Shown: piece after piece, positions 38,368 through 51,589 of the stretch | Position numbering within the stretch: the stretch's first letter is position 1 | Layout of the letters: every line of letters starts with the position of its first letter | Origin: Chrysemys picta bellii | Lineage: Eukaryota > Chordata > Testudines > Emydidae | Assembly (NCBI RefSeq): GCF_011386835.1 | Contig: NC_088796.1 | Span: forward strand, 89,759,468 to 89,823,467 | Length of the DNA stretch: 64,000 bases | Direction of reading: 5' to 3' | Program-made: the position numbers and the translations under genes | The notes under the pieces: generated by a model | What the model saw: the letters and a program-made list of their open reading frames with translations, nothing else | What the model was told of the DNA's origin: nothing | Database searches by the model: none

Positions 38368-38725
38368 CAGTAGCGTAGCTAGGGGGCGTGCAGGGGAAGC
38401 AGCCGCTTCCCCTCAGCACATTTTCCAAAAGCCGCGCCTTAGTTAGGGGTTACCATGGCGCCAGCGGGCGGGGCCCACGCTCCGCTCTGAAGATTGGCCT
38501 GCAGGGCCGGCGCTGGGCTCCTGCAGGCAAGGGGGGAGCGGCACGGCTGAAGGAGCCTGGGGGGGGGGGCGCCGTGCCTGGAGGAGCAAGGGGGTGCGCA
38601 GCATGGCAGCCCGCAGCACGGCCGGAGGAGCCATGGGGGGGGGGGGGCGGCGCAGCCGGAGGAGCAAGGGGGGGTGCCTTTTTAATGTTTGCTCCCCCTG
38701 CTCTTAGAACCTGGCTACGCCACTG
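38368..38725. mobile_element. hAT-type G+C-rich MITE ('CAGTGGCGTAGC' family)
   Basis: A 358-bp element with inverted ends cagtagcgtagctag / ctggctacgccactg and an exact 8-bp duplication, ctctgagc, at 38360-38367 and 38726-38733. The interior is a decayed minisatellite of 'gccggaggagc' and G runs (38559-38569 and 38635-38647). The 179-residue open frame starting at 38388 crosses both G runs and the element border and is not a gene. Confidence 0.92.
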
Positions 38726-39904
38726 CTCTGAGCCTGCACACACAGACTTAAGAGGAGGAGGAGGTGGTGGTGGTGGTCTGGCAGGAAATAGCATCCAGGC
38801 TTCTTTAGGCTCCTTCCTGAGGGAATGGAATCCAGCAACTAACACAGAGGAGCCAATTATCCCTGGGGATGTGCCAGGTTCTAAAGGGTGGTACATTGTA
38901 TTCTCCCGGACTCCTCATGTACTCTAGGTTTTGCAGGTTACTCCCACTGCTCCTTTCCATGCTGTCACTAATCCTGCATTGTTTACAAGAATGCATCAAG
39001 AACTCCACAAGTGCTAATTCATGGATGGTTTTCCCTTCCCATAAGTTTTCTACGGGAAGCAGGGGTCACATTTAGACCACGGGAGCCCTGTCCACAAAAC
39101 TGTATCAACTCTTCACATACCAGGGGCCATATTCTCAACTTCTGTATATTGTTGCAACCCAATTAAAGTCAATAGAGCTATGTCAGTTTACACCAGCTGA
39201 GGATCTGGCCCAAAGAATTTTTCCAGAAGTTCGCAAATTGGTTGCAAAAATTCACTCCTGGGCTGAAAATTGTCATAAAAGGAAAATGAAGATAGAGAGG
39301 TTAACAGATCTATCGACATTTTTAAGAGGATAACAAACAGAACCCATTTCAGATGCTACTTTATGTTTCTATAAATAAAGCAAAACTTCATTTCAAGAAT
39401 GGGATTGAAGCAATTTTTTGATATTTTACGTCGCAAGTTATGCCATTTTGGTTTTTATTGAAACAGCAATTATTGTTAGAAAATTAATTACTGTTCATAT
39501 CCAGTAACAGTGTTTCATAATATGTTTAAAAAACATATTTGTGTTAACCACATTAACTTGCATAGTAATAATCAATATAATAATAAACACAGATTTACAA
39601 ATCAGACCAAAGTAGTTATGGTCTTTGAGTTCAATAGCGTCATCCAAACAGATATATACACTATAGTGTATACCGTATAAACTCATCACCTAACGGCCCA
39701 GAATGGAACTGGTTTACTATGTCCTTTAATTTAATAAACACATTTTAAAATGTGCATAAATCACTATTTTACAAATGAACTGGAAAAATTCTCTACATGA
39801 TTTTTTTACACAGCAAAAAAATCAAACTAAAATTAAATTAAAATTCTTTTATAACGTTGTAAAGGTTTTGACTAGTATTGAGTGAACACCGCAAAAAGCA
39901 ATTA

Positions 39905-40165
39905 ACAGATTCTAAGGCCAGAAAGTACCCTTGTGATCATTTTGTCTGATCTAGTGCATAACACAGGCTACAGAACTTCCCCAAAATATTTCCTGGAGCA
40001 GATCTTTTAGAAAAATATCCCATCTTGACTTAAAAATGGTAAGTTACAGCAAATCCACCACGTATCTTGATAAATTGTTCCAAAGGCTAATTACTCTCAG
40101 CATTTACACTTTATTTCCAGTCTGAATGAAACACAAGCTTCAATTTAAAATTAATTTGCTTAATT
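39905..40165 (-). mobile_element. CR1 LINE 3' fragment, antisense
   Basis: 'gattctaaggccagaaagta', 'gcataacacaggctacagaa', 'ttccccaaaatatttcctgg' and 'aaattgttccaaaggctaat' match, in order, the CR1 3' UTR read on the opposite strand. Confidence 0.82.
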
Positions 40166-40396
40166 TTTGTTAGCATCCCCTTTGTGTTCAATTTTACAGC
40201 CACTTAGCACAGGTGTAAATGACAAAGTGCAAGGAAGTGGAGACTCGGGCTGTGCGGCTGCACGTACAACTGCTCTGTGTCAAAGGTGATGTGACAAAAC
40301 TTCAGATCAGTAAGTGAAAGTGGATATATTTTATTCAGGAGAGGACACTCGCTGATACTGCACAGAGACATCCCTAACCAGAGGCAGAGGAAATTA

Positions 40397-40676
40397 AGGG
40401 TACATCTACACTGCAACAGAACATCCACAGCAGGCCCACATCATCTGATTCAGGCTAGCGTGGCTTGGGTGATGGGGCTATAAAATTGCAGCATAGACGT
40501 TTAGGCTTGGGATGGCGCCTGGGCTCTGGGATCCTCCCCCATAACGGGGTCTCCAGGCTCTAGCCCAAGCCCAGATGTCTACACTGCAATTTTATAGCCC
40601 CACAGCCCAAGCCCGCGAACCCAAGTCAGCTGATGCACGCCAGCCATGGGTGTTTCACTGCAGCACAGGCATGCTC
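40397..40676. mobile_element. Palindromic Harbinger-like MITE, related to 19579
   Basis: The left end agggtacatctacactgca follows a TTA (40394-40396); the right end precedes a TTA (40677-40679) and is a diverged inverse ('tgcagcacaggcatgctc'). Internal inverted arms include 'ggggctataaaattgcag' against 'ctgcaattttatagcccc'. It shares 'cccaagtcagctgatgc' and related blocks with 19579-19791. Confidence 0.75.
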
Positions 40677-42134
40677 TTAGTGAGCCAGACAAGGATCAGA
40701 CTGCAGTCAGGACCACACAGGCAGACACAATCCTTTTGTGTCAATAACTCTGATGACAAAATCATAGACCAATAAATTCCGTTGGTTTATTTTATGAAAT
40801 GTTGCTTGACACAGCCAGGAGACTGAGCCATGGCACTGAGGTCACTAAATAAGCCAGACCAGGATCGGACCAGACTCTGCAAAAGGGCCTGCAACATGCA
40901 TAGGGACAGGGTGTTCCTTACTGTAGATATCAGGGGGCAAAATTATATTTAAAACCTCCATTGAGCAAATATGCCTTACAGAAGCCTAATTTTTCTTGAA
41001 ATCACGTCTCAGACAAGACCCGTGTGTCCCAGAAAGGAAAAGTTTTAACAAGTTTTTCTGAGCTTCTCTTATACAGCCTAACTTGCCACAGTACCTCTCC
41101 CTGAGGCATTCAAACCATTAGTAGTTAGAGAGATGACAGGATAATTCAGTCTCCATGTTTATACAATCCCTGACCTCTCTGGCCAGACTCCCAATGAGAT
41201 GCCCTTTTCTGGCATGAGCAACTGTCCACTTGAGATCATTGATGACCCAAACAATATCATACAGGCTAGCAAAGAGCCATTAGATAACTAGGAGTTTCAG
41301 TCACTTCCATCCTGGGTGGAATTCAGACCAGTATGCCAGAGTGAAAAGTTATAGATCCCTAAACCACACATCACCCAAAATCACTATATTTGAAAATGGG
41401 GTCTCCTGAGACAGCTGATTTCAACACCTTCAAGTTAAAAGGATACATAGTCCTGATATAAAGCAACAATTCAGCCACAATTTCAAAGCATTACATTTTT
41501 ATGGCAAGAGTACAGGTTTATTCATATCAACATGTGAAGATAAGGGATGGAAAGCTGGGATCCTCTTCAAAGGGAAAAAATACAATTACACATGAACATT
41601 TCTCTCCAGAGAAAGAAACATTTGATTTTTATGCAATCCTAATAAAATGATTGAGAACTCTTTGCCTGCAAAGAGGCTATGGAAACTTTCAAAGGGGAAC
41701 CCATGCTGATATATGAGAAGCAATGACTGCATTAGTACAAAAGAAGAAGACTGGCCTGAGAATATTCCATTTCAAGAAATATATATTAAATGACTGCCAA
41801 GTTATTCTATGCAGGAAATGATCTAGGAACTTACTGCAGAGCTATGTGAACTTACCTGATTTTGATCAGTATTCTTTTACACAAAAGGACCTTGAATCAG
41901 TGATGTCTGCATTTCTTGGTGGGTTCCTTCACTTTTCTTATGACTGACATATTAAAAATTAGAGAAGAAAAAATGAAGAAAATCCTCCTCTACCTCCCTC
42001 CAAAATAAAAGGTAGAGATCACTGATCATCCATTCAAATTTTTTTCAGATTTAGGGCTGGCTGTTAGAAAAAGAGCGAGGACTGACAAATTTACTAATTT
42101 AGTCAACACAGGTCTGATTGTCCTGTTGGTTGCA

Positions 42135-42275
42135 CTGATGTATTATTAATTATTTGTATGGCACTAGCGTGGGGACCCTCAGTCACAGACCAGGATCTCA
42201 TTGTGTAGGCCCTGTAAAAAACACAGAGCAAAAAGATTGTCCCTGCCCCGAAGGAGTGCATAATCCAAGTACTGT
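42135..42275 (-). repeat. MIR/CORE-SINE-like tail, antisense
   Basis: 'tattattaattatttgtatg', 'agaccaggatctcattgtgt' and 'attgtccctgccccgaagga' are the reverse complement of the tail at 63860-63985. Confidence 0.65.
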
Positions 42276-44432
42276 ACCTCTAAATTATATCACAGATGTA
42301 ACACCATAGATTGCAGTGAAGTTACTTCTGGTTTAACAAAAGATATAACCGAGAGAGGAATTAGACCCATAGAACTGGATCTCTCTTCATATATAGTGCA
42401 CCTGACTGGAAAACCATTCAATACATTGAGCAATCATGTCCAACAGCCCACAGCAGTCAATCTTCCACTGATTTCACTGGGGACTGGTCCTCAATTGATA
42501 TACCCAGTTACAAGCCAATATGTGCAGACCATCAGAGAACAGAATTAAGAGTTTTCCCTTCATGTTTCTATTTTATCGCTCATATTTCAGGCAACATGAA
42601 CTGGTTTGAAGTTCAGAACCATTAATTCAATCTAATTTACATTTTGTGTTTATAAAAATATATAGGTGTGAATAGAACATAGTATGTATGTGTATGTGTC
42701 TCCATGGAATTTTCTCAGCAGTTGCTAGGTGTTTAGCATAAGAGAACCTGAGTGAATCTCCCTCTCATTCCGCTGCATATTGGCTAGGCATAATCCTATA
42801 GGAAAGTGCAGACATGGCTCACCCTGTTAGCTACTGAAGAAGGGCAGGAAGGGTTGAAGTAAGCAAGGGGTTCTGATCTCCTCTCGGAAATGGATGAAGT
42901 CGCCATGCTGATTCATACAGATCTGTCATTGGCCTCAGTGCTCTGGAGAATGAGGCGGTGTTAATAAATCTGCTAACCTTTGCAGGGGTAGATGGAGCTC
43001 CTCTGAACGGAGTTATACTCCTTACTTTCTTGAGTCATTCAAGACTATTTCGGAGAAATAGCTCATCTGTCCCCAAGGAGTTTCACAGGTTTCTATTCTT
43101 TCACCCTTTATATTTAATATGGGCTATTAGGAGAGTCAGTGAGAAAATATGGCCTGAGGTGTGGATCATGATACTCATCTCTACATCTCCATTTCATCAG
43201 AACAAATACTGGAAATTTTATCTGCTCCCTTGAGAGAAAGGTATGCCTGCTTTTTGGTTACTCAGGGTCACAACTCAGGCATAATATTGAATCCTCTGCT
43301 GCTTGTGGATGCACAGACAACAGCAATTCCCATGAGTGATTTGTATCGTCTTCATTTGGCAAGAAAGAATGGAGATAAATGATGTGACCTATTCTTCCAG
43401 AGATAGATCTTGCCAAAACTTATCCATTTTGAGGTTGCATTACTTGATTAAGGTTGTTGCTTATAACTGGAATTGTATGTAAAGTTTACCATCATGAAGC
43501 ATGCAGGCACAATGAAATCATTGGGGCTATGAGAACAAGGTCTGAAATTATCTTATTTTGGTGGAGTAGTGGGTTACAGAGGAGGTACCAGCTTAACAAG
43601 CAAGTTAATTTTATGCAGCTACTTTGCAGCTAGCACAGCAAGTTATTCATATCAAAGGCAGCTTCAAATTGTGATCAGTCATTAGATCTAATGCAAAATC
43701 ATTTCCTCTCCTGTTTCAAATATGCCTTTCTATGTTTGTTTGTTTGTTGAGGTATTTTGTGAAGTTTAGAAGCAAAGTATCCATTTCTTGCAGTCCTTAT
43801 AGGATTTTTAAACGCAGCTTTATATTTTGGGATGGATTACATTTTTTAAACACTCTACTCTCTATTTGTTTATGCACATCATCAATATTCCATCTCCTTG
43901 TCATTAAAGAGTTTCTCTGACAATGTGGATGCTAAAAGTTTGAATGGTAAACTTTAAGCAAAACTAATTTTTTTACTATCATAACTCCAAAATGTTTTCT
44001 TGGCTTCAGCACTCCAGTTCCAATACATTTGCATTAGCAATTTATGTATGTTTTATTTACTTTAACAATTAACAAATGTTTGCCTCAAAAGGGCTTTCAT
44101 CAGAATAATCTGAACATCTAAGCTTAGAATTTTTTGACTTTTTGGGCTCAATTCTGTAGACCTATGACACAAAATACTGCCAAACTCAGAACTGCAAGAT
44201 TTGCTGTGTGTGTGTAATTATTTTAGCTACAGCCTATTAATCCTTGTGATTATTAACACAATGTAGGAATAAAGCATCAGTTACTGTACATAGGCAGTGA
44301 TATTTCATTCCTTCCCTATATTCAAAAATAGGGAATTAAACAAACAAAAAAATCTATGAACTTGACATTTTATTCTTGCACTATGTTCAAAATGAAGAAA
44401 TTAAACGGCACTATCAAAAGCAATTATACATA

Positions 44433-44628
44433 CACCTCTACCCTGATATAATGCGACCTGATATAACATGAATTTGGATATAACGCGGTAAAGCAGCGCT
44501 CCGGGGGGGTGGGGGGTCGGGGCTGCCCGCTCCAGCGGATCGAAGCAAGTTCGATATAACATGGTTTCACCTATAACGCAGTGAGATTTTTTGGGTCCGG
44601 AGGACAGCGTTATATCGGGGTAGAGGTG
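44433..44628. mobile_element. Tc1/mariner-type MITE ('CACCTCTACCC' family)
   Basis: A 196-bp element. The left end is cacctctaccctgatataat; the complement of the right end is cacctctaccccgatataac. TA dinucleotides flank it at 44431-44432 and 44629-44630. Sub-terminal 'gatataac' motifs recur on both sides. No transposase is present. Confidence 0.82.
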
Positions 44629-46236
44629 TATAACATGCACTGGTAAAATTTTTGAATGTGTGCAGTTTATGTTTGTGTCTAATCCCCTCTCTTATAATTT
44701 TTATGTATAAGAACCTACTTTTTTAAAGAAATAACTGTTAAGATATAATTCATATATATTTAAAACGAATCATTGCTTGGCTTTTTACTGCCACCTTGGA
44801 CTATTAAACTTTAAATAACTGAAAAACTTTAAATCTCTTTTTACTACTTATCCAGTTTACTTTCTTCACTCATCTTGGACAGTGTAAATGGTCAGTTTCA
44901 CTTTTGTTTCTTGTCTGTTTCACTTTTTCATTCTCCTCCCTAGATGGTACAATTCCATTGTGTTTGGGACAAGCCCTAGAGCAAAACATTGCATGGCAAA
45001 ACCCTAACACTTTTCACTCATTTTTACTTCATTAAAACATTTCTATACAAATTACATCCCCCCTTTAATTAAAAAAAAAAACCACCGTATTTTGGACCTA
45101 AACTAATATGGACAATATCCCTTTGAATTACAATAGTAGAAAGTTATATATAAAGCCTTTTAAAATAAATGAATGGGCCTTTCATCAGGCTCATTTCTTT
45201 TGGATGATGAAGCTCCATTACATTGTCTCCAATAGCACGTTTTACATGAGTACTGAGAAAGCATCTGTAAAGCATAGTAAACTTAGTCATTCCCCATGGC
45301 CATACTAAGCTGATTTGGTAAAATGTTCAGGGATCTACAGTCCTTCCAGAAGGGAAATATGGGACTGTATATTTCACAAACTTGAACAATAATTTATCAT
45401 GCAAAATCTGAATCTGCCAAATTCCAACTACAGCAATGAAATCCAGGGGAAAATATGATATGCCTATGCAAAAAGGGCAAAACTTGGACTTGAGTTATGA
45501 CATAATTGTTTCAACATTCTTAACTTGTTTTTTCTACCTCTATAGGTCTTTCAGGAAACCCAGATAGTTGCTCACAGTGACACATTGGCATTCAGATCTT
45601 CAAATCATATTATCGATTTTTCTTCCAAAGTTATAAAAACAAAATCAGCATGGTTTCTCCCAGCACCTAAGTAGTCAACATTCTATACATCTATTTTAAA
45701 GGACCATGTTATCTAAGGAGTCTCCAAAACAGAACACACCAGCTGTGTCAATATAAAGCATAAGCTCTGATCCTGTAAACCCATATATAAATGGGATCCA
45801 TTTGGGTAGACCCCACTGCCTAAGCAAAGCCCAACTAAAGCATTCTCTTGCAGGATCAAGGCCAATGTGCAATTACCTGATCTGACTACACAAGTGTTTG
45901 TGTTCATAAATGATATGCACACACATTTTGTAAGCCATATTTGTAAATTTAGTCCCTCAACTCTTCTTTTTTTAATTTTAAACAGGACTCACCCTACAAG
46001 AATGTTTGTGTCACAAGGATTTCTGGGTAATTGTGCTAAATCCATCATTCACAAATAAATAAACACATCCATAGGCTGTACTAATTTATAACATCTGGTA
46101 CCATGTGATAACTGAGGACACATCCTATAGAATTACATGTTTTCCAATAAAACACTGTACATTACTGGTAAAATACCAAGTGCGTGCTAAGTATTTATAG
46201 AAAGTACAAGAGACAAAAATAATGAATTATAAAACT

Positions 46237-46242
46237 TTATTG
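46237..46242 (-). terminator. NTRK2: Candidate distal polyadenylation signal of TrkB.T1
   Basis: AATAAA on the minus strand, followed within 40 bases by a T/GT-rich stretch suited to CstF binding. It would close a T1 3' UTR of about 6.1 kb. AATAAA is frequent by chance in DNA this A+T-rich, so this is a candidate only. Confidence 0.3.
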
Positions 46243-46736
46243 GCCTGTTAAAAATAAGTCCAGCAAGTACATTTATGTAGTCTGTCCACATTATTAATAT
46301 AGTATTTGAAATCAAAACAATGATTGTCAATTATTTACAAGAAATATAAAATCAGCTTCAAACATATGTTGGAAGTGGAAAATCTAAGATTCACAACATG
46401 TTGATGGATTACAGCAAATGTATTTTTAAAAGATATGTTAGGATGCCTCGTTGTTGATAATCATTTGGAGCATTATTTCCCTTGATACATGAGAAAACAG
46501 ACTTTGGAAACGGAGAGGTTATGTTTTCTATACTGAAACTATTTTTTTTTTTAAACTAACGGTGTAGGGTTCTGAATGGCAGAGAGAGACGTTTCAAATT
46601 TACTTTAAAAAAACCCCTCTATTCTCGTGTTTAATTTGTGATATGAGGGCCTGATTCTGCTCTCACACTGGTGTAAATCAATGGCATTACAATGGTACAA
46701 AACTGGTTTAAGTGAGCACTCAATCAGAAACTCAGA

Positions 46737-46807
46737 GGGTGAAATCCTGGCCCTACTTAAGGCAATGGGAAACTTCAGTTGACCTCAATAGGGCCAGGAT
46801 TTCACCC
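46737..46807. repeat. Hairpin with perfect 18-bp arms (old palindromic repeat)
   Basis: gggtgaaatcctggccct (46737-46754) is exactly inverted at 46790-46807, with a 35-base loop that is itself palindromic in style. It belongs to an old turtle palindromic family. If the T1 UTR extends to 46237 it would be transcribed and fold. Confidence 0.85.
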
Positions 46808-49263
46808 AGTTTCCACCAATAGTTCAGTACATGTAACTCCCACACCACAAACACATATGAAATCCTACACAGCAGTTCTTGTACTTCTATATTTTTTCAG
46901 CAAATGTCTGAACTCTAAAGTAACTCAGCTTTCTTGTACAGATGTGAGCACCATTTAGTTTATTCTATGATTAAATTAAAACCTAGCAACAGTATATGTG
47001 ATAAAATGTAAGAAAATGGTAACAACTCTAGACTCTTGCCTTCATTTTCATTTTAAAAAGTTTAAATTCTTATGGGGAGAGCTGCAAAATGGCCTCAATA
47101 AATCCTCTACAGATGGGCCTAAAAATAGCACTTATGTAAGTAAACAGAGTAGTCAAACATCTTATTTCCACCTAACTAATCCATTTGCAGAGGAGAGGAT
47201 GGTTATGGGTATTAAAGTGCTAGCAAAGACAGAGGCCGCCTTTGAAAGTTTTGTCCCAGACATTTTTGTGGAAGCAAAGTAATGACATATATAACACCAG
47301 TGTTCTCTACATTCCCTACAATGTTGCCTCCCCGCAATAGACCACTTTCCATTTTGAAAACCACATTATGTGCCCAGCTACTCAGGAACTCTTTCTGCTG
47401 CTGCTAATTCTAAACCTTGCACAATTTGGGGCATACATTGTACTTGGGTGCACCTACCCCCATAGTGTGCCAAAGCCCGCCAGAAAGGCATTCATGGCTA
47501 CTGGGCCCTGGGATTAACTCTTCAGAATGTGTGCACACCCAGGCAAAGGGACCTGGTAGAGGGCAAGAAAGATGAAGATGGGGCTTTCTGGAGAATGACA
47601 AGGAAAGACAATTGGGGGCTACTGAGGGCTTGAAAGGACAGGGAGAAGTCAGTGAAGTCTTTGAGGGTTGTAAGGAAGGAGGGAATGAAGCAGTCTCAAA
47701 AAATTGGAACAAGCTTCAGATTAGAGTTGGTGTGATTTTTCAGACAAATAGTTATTTGTCAAAAATCCAGTTTAACCCAAACTAGTCACACATTTGAGTT
47801 AAATTCGACAAACAGTTTTGGCCAAAAAAGAATTGAAAATATTTTCCAAGAAGTTTTGTCAATATTTTTAAAATGAAAGTTTCGACTTTCCATTTTGAAA
47901 CAACACCTTTTATAAATTGAGATAGATTTATTTACAAAACAAAAAGGGTAAAAAAAATTAGAAACAAAACATTTTGTTTCAGATTGAATTAAACAGTTTG
48001 TTCAGCCTGAACTGTTTTTTCCCCCCAGTGCTTTGTTTCAGCTCCCAAACCAAGAAGTCATTCACCTCTACTTCAGATAAGCTTTTGCGTATTCTCTGAT
48101 GTGAACATGGACATCAGTTGTGGTTGTCCAACACTACATCTGCAGAAGAGGATTGCTATGACCTCAAATATTAAAGATGCAACAAAAGAAAATGAACTTG
48201 AATGAAAAAGACATCAGGACTGAGGTTTTGTTTAAGCACTTCCAATTTACAGGCCTTAAATTGCTAGCTTTTGGATCTCTACCTCACTGCATCAGAAAAC
48301 CAGATTTAGATGACCAAATGTTGGCATTCATGCCAGCAATTAAATGCAGGCACAAAACTGATAGCTGGACGGAGGATCCTTTAAACACTGGACCTTTATG
48401 TTAGGATCAGAAACAACAGATACTGCATCCAAATACCTGTAACTGAAGTTGCCCATAAAAAGCCTTGTAATCCTTGGAGAAATGTTTTTTGGGGCCATTT
48501 GTGGCAGGAGAGAGGACCAGATTCTAGTCAATAACCACAAAGAATTAGAAATAATAAATACAGGAAATATATTAAGTGGAATGGTTTCTAACTAAAATGT
48601 GGTTCATAGGTTTCCTGGAGATGTTTCCTTCCCTGATGGGGATGTGCTTCTATCATGAAACTCCCATTTACTTCTGTGGGAGCAGGAGCAGACCCTTATT
48701 TATTAAAAGGACCTGATTGTGCAACCCCTTGTTTACATTGGTAAGCAGTACTCCCATTGAAGTCACTTGAGCTATTCGCGTGAGTAACTGCTCACCAACA
48801 GAAGGGTTTCACCATATGGCCTTTTAATGCTCTTATCTGTTTGATCTACTAATCCTCATTTTAAAACAAATTATAGCATAAATAAACCCCTTTTAGTGTA
48901 ATAATACAAATATATTTTTGATTTCCTTTCAGGTCTGGCAAACTTCTAAACTTGTTCTTTAAATGCTTCATGAACTTTTTATTGCTCAGTGAAATAACAT
49001 AAAAGCTTTTTAGTATCACATGCTGGATGTTCAGTGACTTTTACCATTTTAATGGCTCCTGCCTGATTCTTTGTTTGAATCTCACTTTATTTTAAAGAGT
49101 CAGGAATTCTGTAATTAGGTGAGCCCTTTGTAAACCCACACCATTTGGGCAGATTAGCATCTCTAAAGTGACAGGCAATGTCATTTACAATCAAGCTGAA
49201 AAATACCAATTATGGGTGTATTGCAATCTCCCTGCTTAAAGTTCAGCTCCCTTTAGCTTTAAG

Positions 49264-49386
49264 TAGGGTGACCAGATAGCAAGTGTAAAAAATCAGGGTG
49301 GCAGTGGGGGGTAATAGGTGCCTATATAAGAAAAAGCCCCCCAAATCGGGACTGTCCCTATAAAATCGGGACATCTGGTCACCCTA
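49264..49386. mobile_element. hAT-type MITE ('TAGGGTGACC' family), copy 3
   Basis: A 123-bp copy with intact ends and an exact 8-bp duplication, gctttaag, at 49256-49263 and 49387-49394. It lies in the interval that would be T1 3' UTR if the distal polyadenylation site is used. Confidence 0.92.
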
Positions 49387-49605
49387 GCTTTAAGAGGCTA
49401 ATCTGTTCACATAATGGAAAGAAAATATTTTAGCAACAGGTAGCCTAGTTCCATTACTTAAACACTGTCACTGTTAAAAAAAAAGTAGTAACTAATCACA
49501 TGCTGTAATCCATAAGGCTCTGTGAATATCTGTATTAAGTAACAGTGCATTTAGTGGCTAATGTAAAAGATATAGTACAAAATACTCAACAAGGATATCC
49601 TACAG

Positions 49606-49652
49606 TGATAGATTGCTAGATAGATAAATATCTATATCTATATATATCTATC
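49606..49652. repeat. GATA/TATC and (TA) microsatellite
   Basis: Runs of gata and tatc units around a short TATATA core. Confidence 0.85.
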
Positions 49653-50434
49653 AATGGTGCATAAATCAGTTCTGATTTGTTAATGTCTTGGTTACACAGA
49701 ATCCAAAATACTGTTTCAGTACGCATAGAGCTATTTGAAATTCAAACCTATTATTGTTCCTTAAAGTTGAATTGCAAAGTGTTACAAAATAAATCACAAC
49801 AGGTGTCAGGTAAGATCCTAAATCATTAACAGAATGTATGTACTAAATTTCAAAACCAAAAATATTTCAAAATCATCTTTTCCTTAACTTAGCTGCCAAA
49901 TTCTGAGTTTGGCATTTAGTCTTTTTCTGGCCAAAAAAGAAAGGGTCAGATCCCGATCTCATTTACACAGGAGTAAACATAGACTAACTTAAACTGTAAC
50001 ACAATGAATTTTCATGATTGTAATTGATTGGAATTTGGCCCAGCAAACCAAGTTCTGATATCACATCAGTGTTATCCTTTTGTAATTCCATTGACCTCAG
50101 TTCAGTTACCCCTGATTTAAACAAGTGTCTGAGAGATCAGAATCAGGCCCAGTGACATCAGAAGCAATTTAAATAAAGTTGGAGATGCATGGGCAAACAA
50201 GATGTCAGTGCAAAAGTCAATTTAAAAAAAATGAGTTAAAAGGATCAGTAGGGTAGAAGAGAATAGGTATCTGAAAAACATCTGATTTGAAAGAGCACTT
50301 CCTCATGCATTTGGAATAGCGAAGGCCGATGTTTTCTGATTTTATTTCAAGGAACAAAAGAAAGGTTGAGCTGATATCACTCCAACTAACCGACTGTGAA
50401 GAACAGCCCTAATTGTTGCCCTCCCCAAAATGCG

Positions 50435-50488
50435 GCTGCCCAGGGAAAGCATGTGTAGGTTGCTGCCCAGGGAAAGCATGTGTAGGTT
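50435..50488. repeat. Exact 27-bp tandem duplication
   Basis: The unit starting 'gctgcccagggaaagcatg' and ending 'tgtaggtt' occurs twice without a mismatch (50435-50461 and 50462-50488). The exact match implies a recent event. Confidence 0.95.
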
Positions 50489-50749
50489 GGCCTAAGATGT
50501 GGAATTTGAACATACACTGAATTCCAACTCCACCTCCATCCATTACACAGGTGAGCAGCAGGAGAGGACACCTCATTGGGAGCCTTTTGGCTTGTGGGAA
50601 GGAAAGGAAACACCCCAGCAACTCCACTTCTCATATCAGTGAAGAGGGGAAAGAAATAATTCCCTATTTCAGACAAGATGAGTACAAATGGAGCCATGTT
50701 CCCAGACTCAGAGGCAGATTCCTTCAGGGTGAATGCCTAGGGAAGAGTG

Positions 50750-51080
50750 AATGATGGTTGTGAAAGATTGCAGGGAATGTAAGAAGACAGTCAAAGGGTT
50801 GGGCTGAGAAAGAGGAAGAGATTGGGAAAGAGACAAAGGTGAAGGAAGGATCATACACAATGAAGAAAAGAAAGAACAAAGGGAAGATATGGAAGGAAAC
50901 AAGTAAAAACAAATGATACAATACAGAATATTGTAAAATAGACGAAAGCTAGACACTGAAAAAGAGTACAGCAAACAACAAACACACCAATACAGAGAGG
51001 AGAAATTAAAAATGGGGTGAACAGAAAAGGGAAAGAGAAAGAAAAGCAAATCCAAATAGACAAAGTAATCTGAAGCCCTT
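50750..51080. repeat. Purine-rich tract (pyrimidine-rich in NTRK2 sense)
   Basis: About 330 bases dominated by A and G on the plus strand (for example 'gagaaagaggaagagattgg'). Minus-strand frames here are serine/leucine/phenylalanine-rich only because of the composition. Confidence 0.7.
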
Positions 51081-51589
51081 CTTTTTTTTCCCAAAATGTC
51101 ATATGCTAAAATAAATAATCAAACATCAACATTTATTATCTAGATAAACCATAAATGGCATATAGCATGTCCTCAACTTCTAACAGACTATGAGGAATTC
51201 AAAGTGACTGTTCATTCATTCAAAACTCACACATTTGGTGTATGGAAATGGAAACACCCAATCTTTACAATCATTTATTTCTATAGAGGTTCATCTCAGC
51301 CCCTCTTTCTGGGAATCCTCTTAACTCACTTTTTTAATTTCAAAAACATTTTTCATTGATTTTTTTCTTCTTTCTTACCCTGATGTCACCTTCTGAATAG
51401 GAAAGCTCAAGTACTGAACTCAGGATTCGGCAGATATTTGACATGGAAATGACTTTCAAAAATTATGTTTCAAGTGTAGGCCCTGATCCTGAAAATGCTT
51501 ATGCACGTGATCTGTGTATATTTGGTTTGCAGGATCGACACCAAAAGATGTTATTTTCGCATCTGCATTTTAATCTCCAGCTCAAATCA

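Noticed and set aside
38388..38927. 179-residue open frame, the longest or near-longest plus-strand frame in its area
   Set aside because: It runs through poly-G tracts and out of a hAT MITE into unrelated DNA; glycine/alanine-rich composition reflects G+C content only.
47000..47282. 94-residue plus-strand open frame
   Set aside because: Antisense to the gene, no known motif, no conserved features; consistent with chance.
50708..51102. Serine/leucine/phenylalanine-rich frames of up to 128 residues
   Set aside because: Composition artefact of a pyrimidine-rich tract; all three frames look alike.
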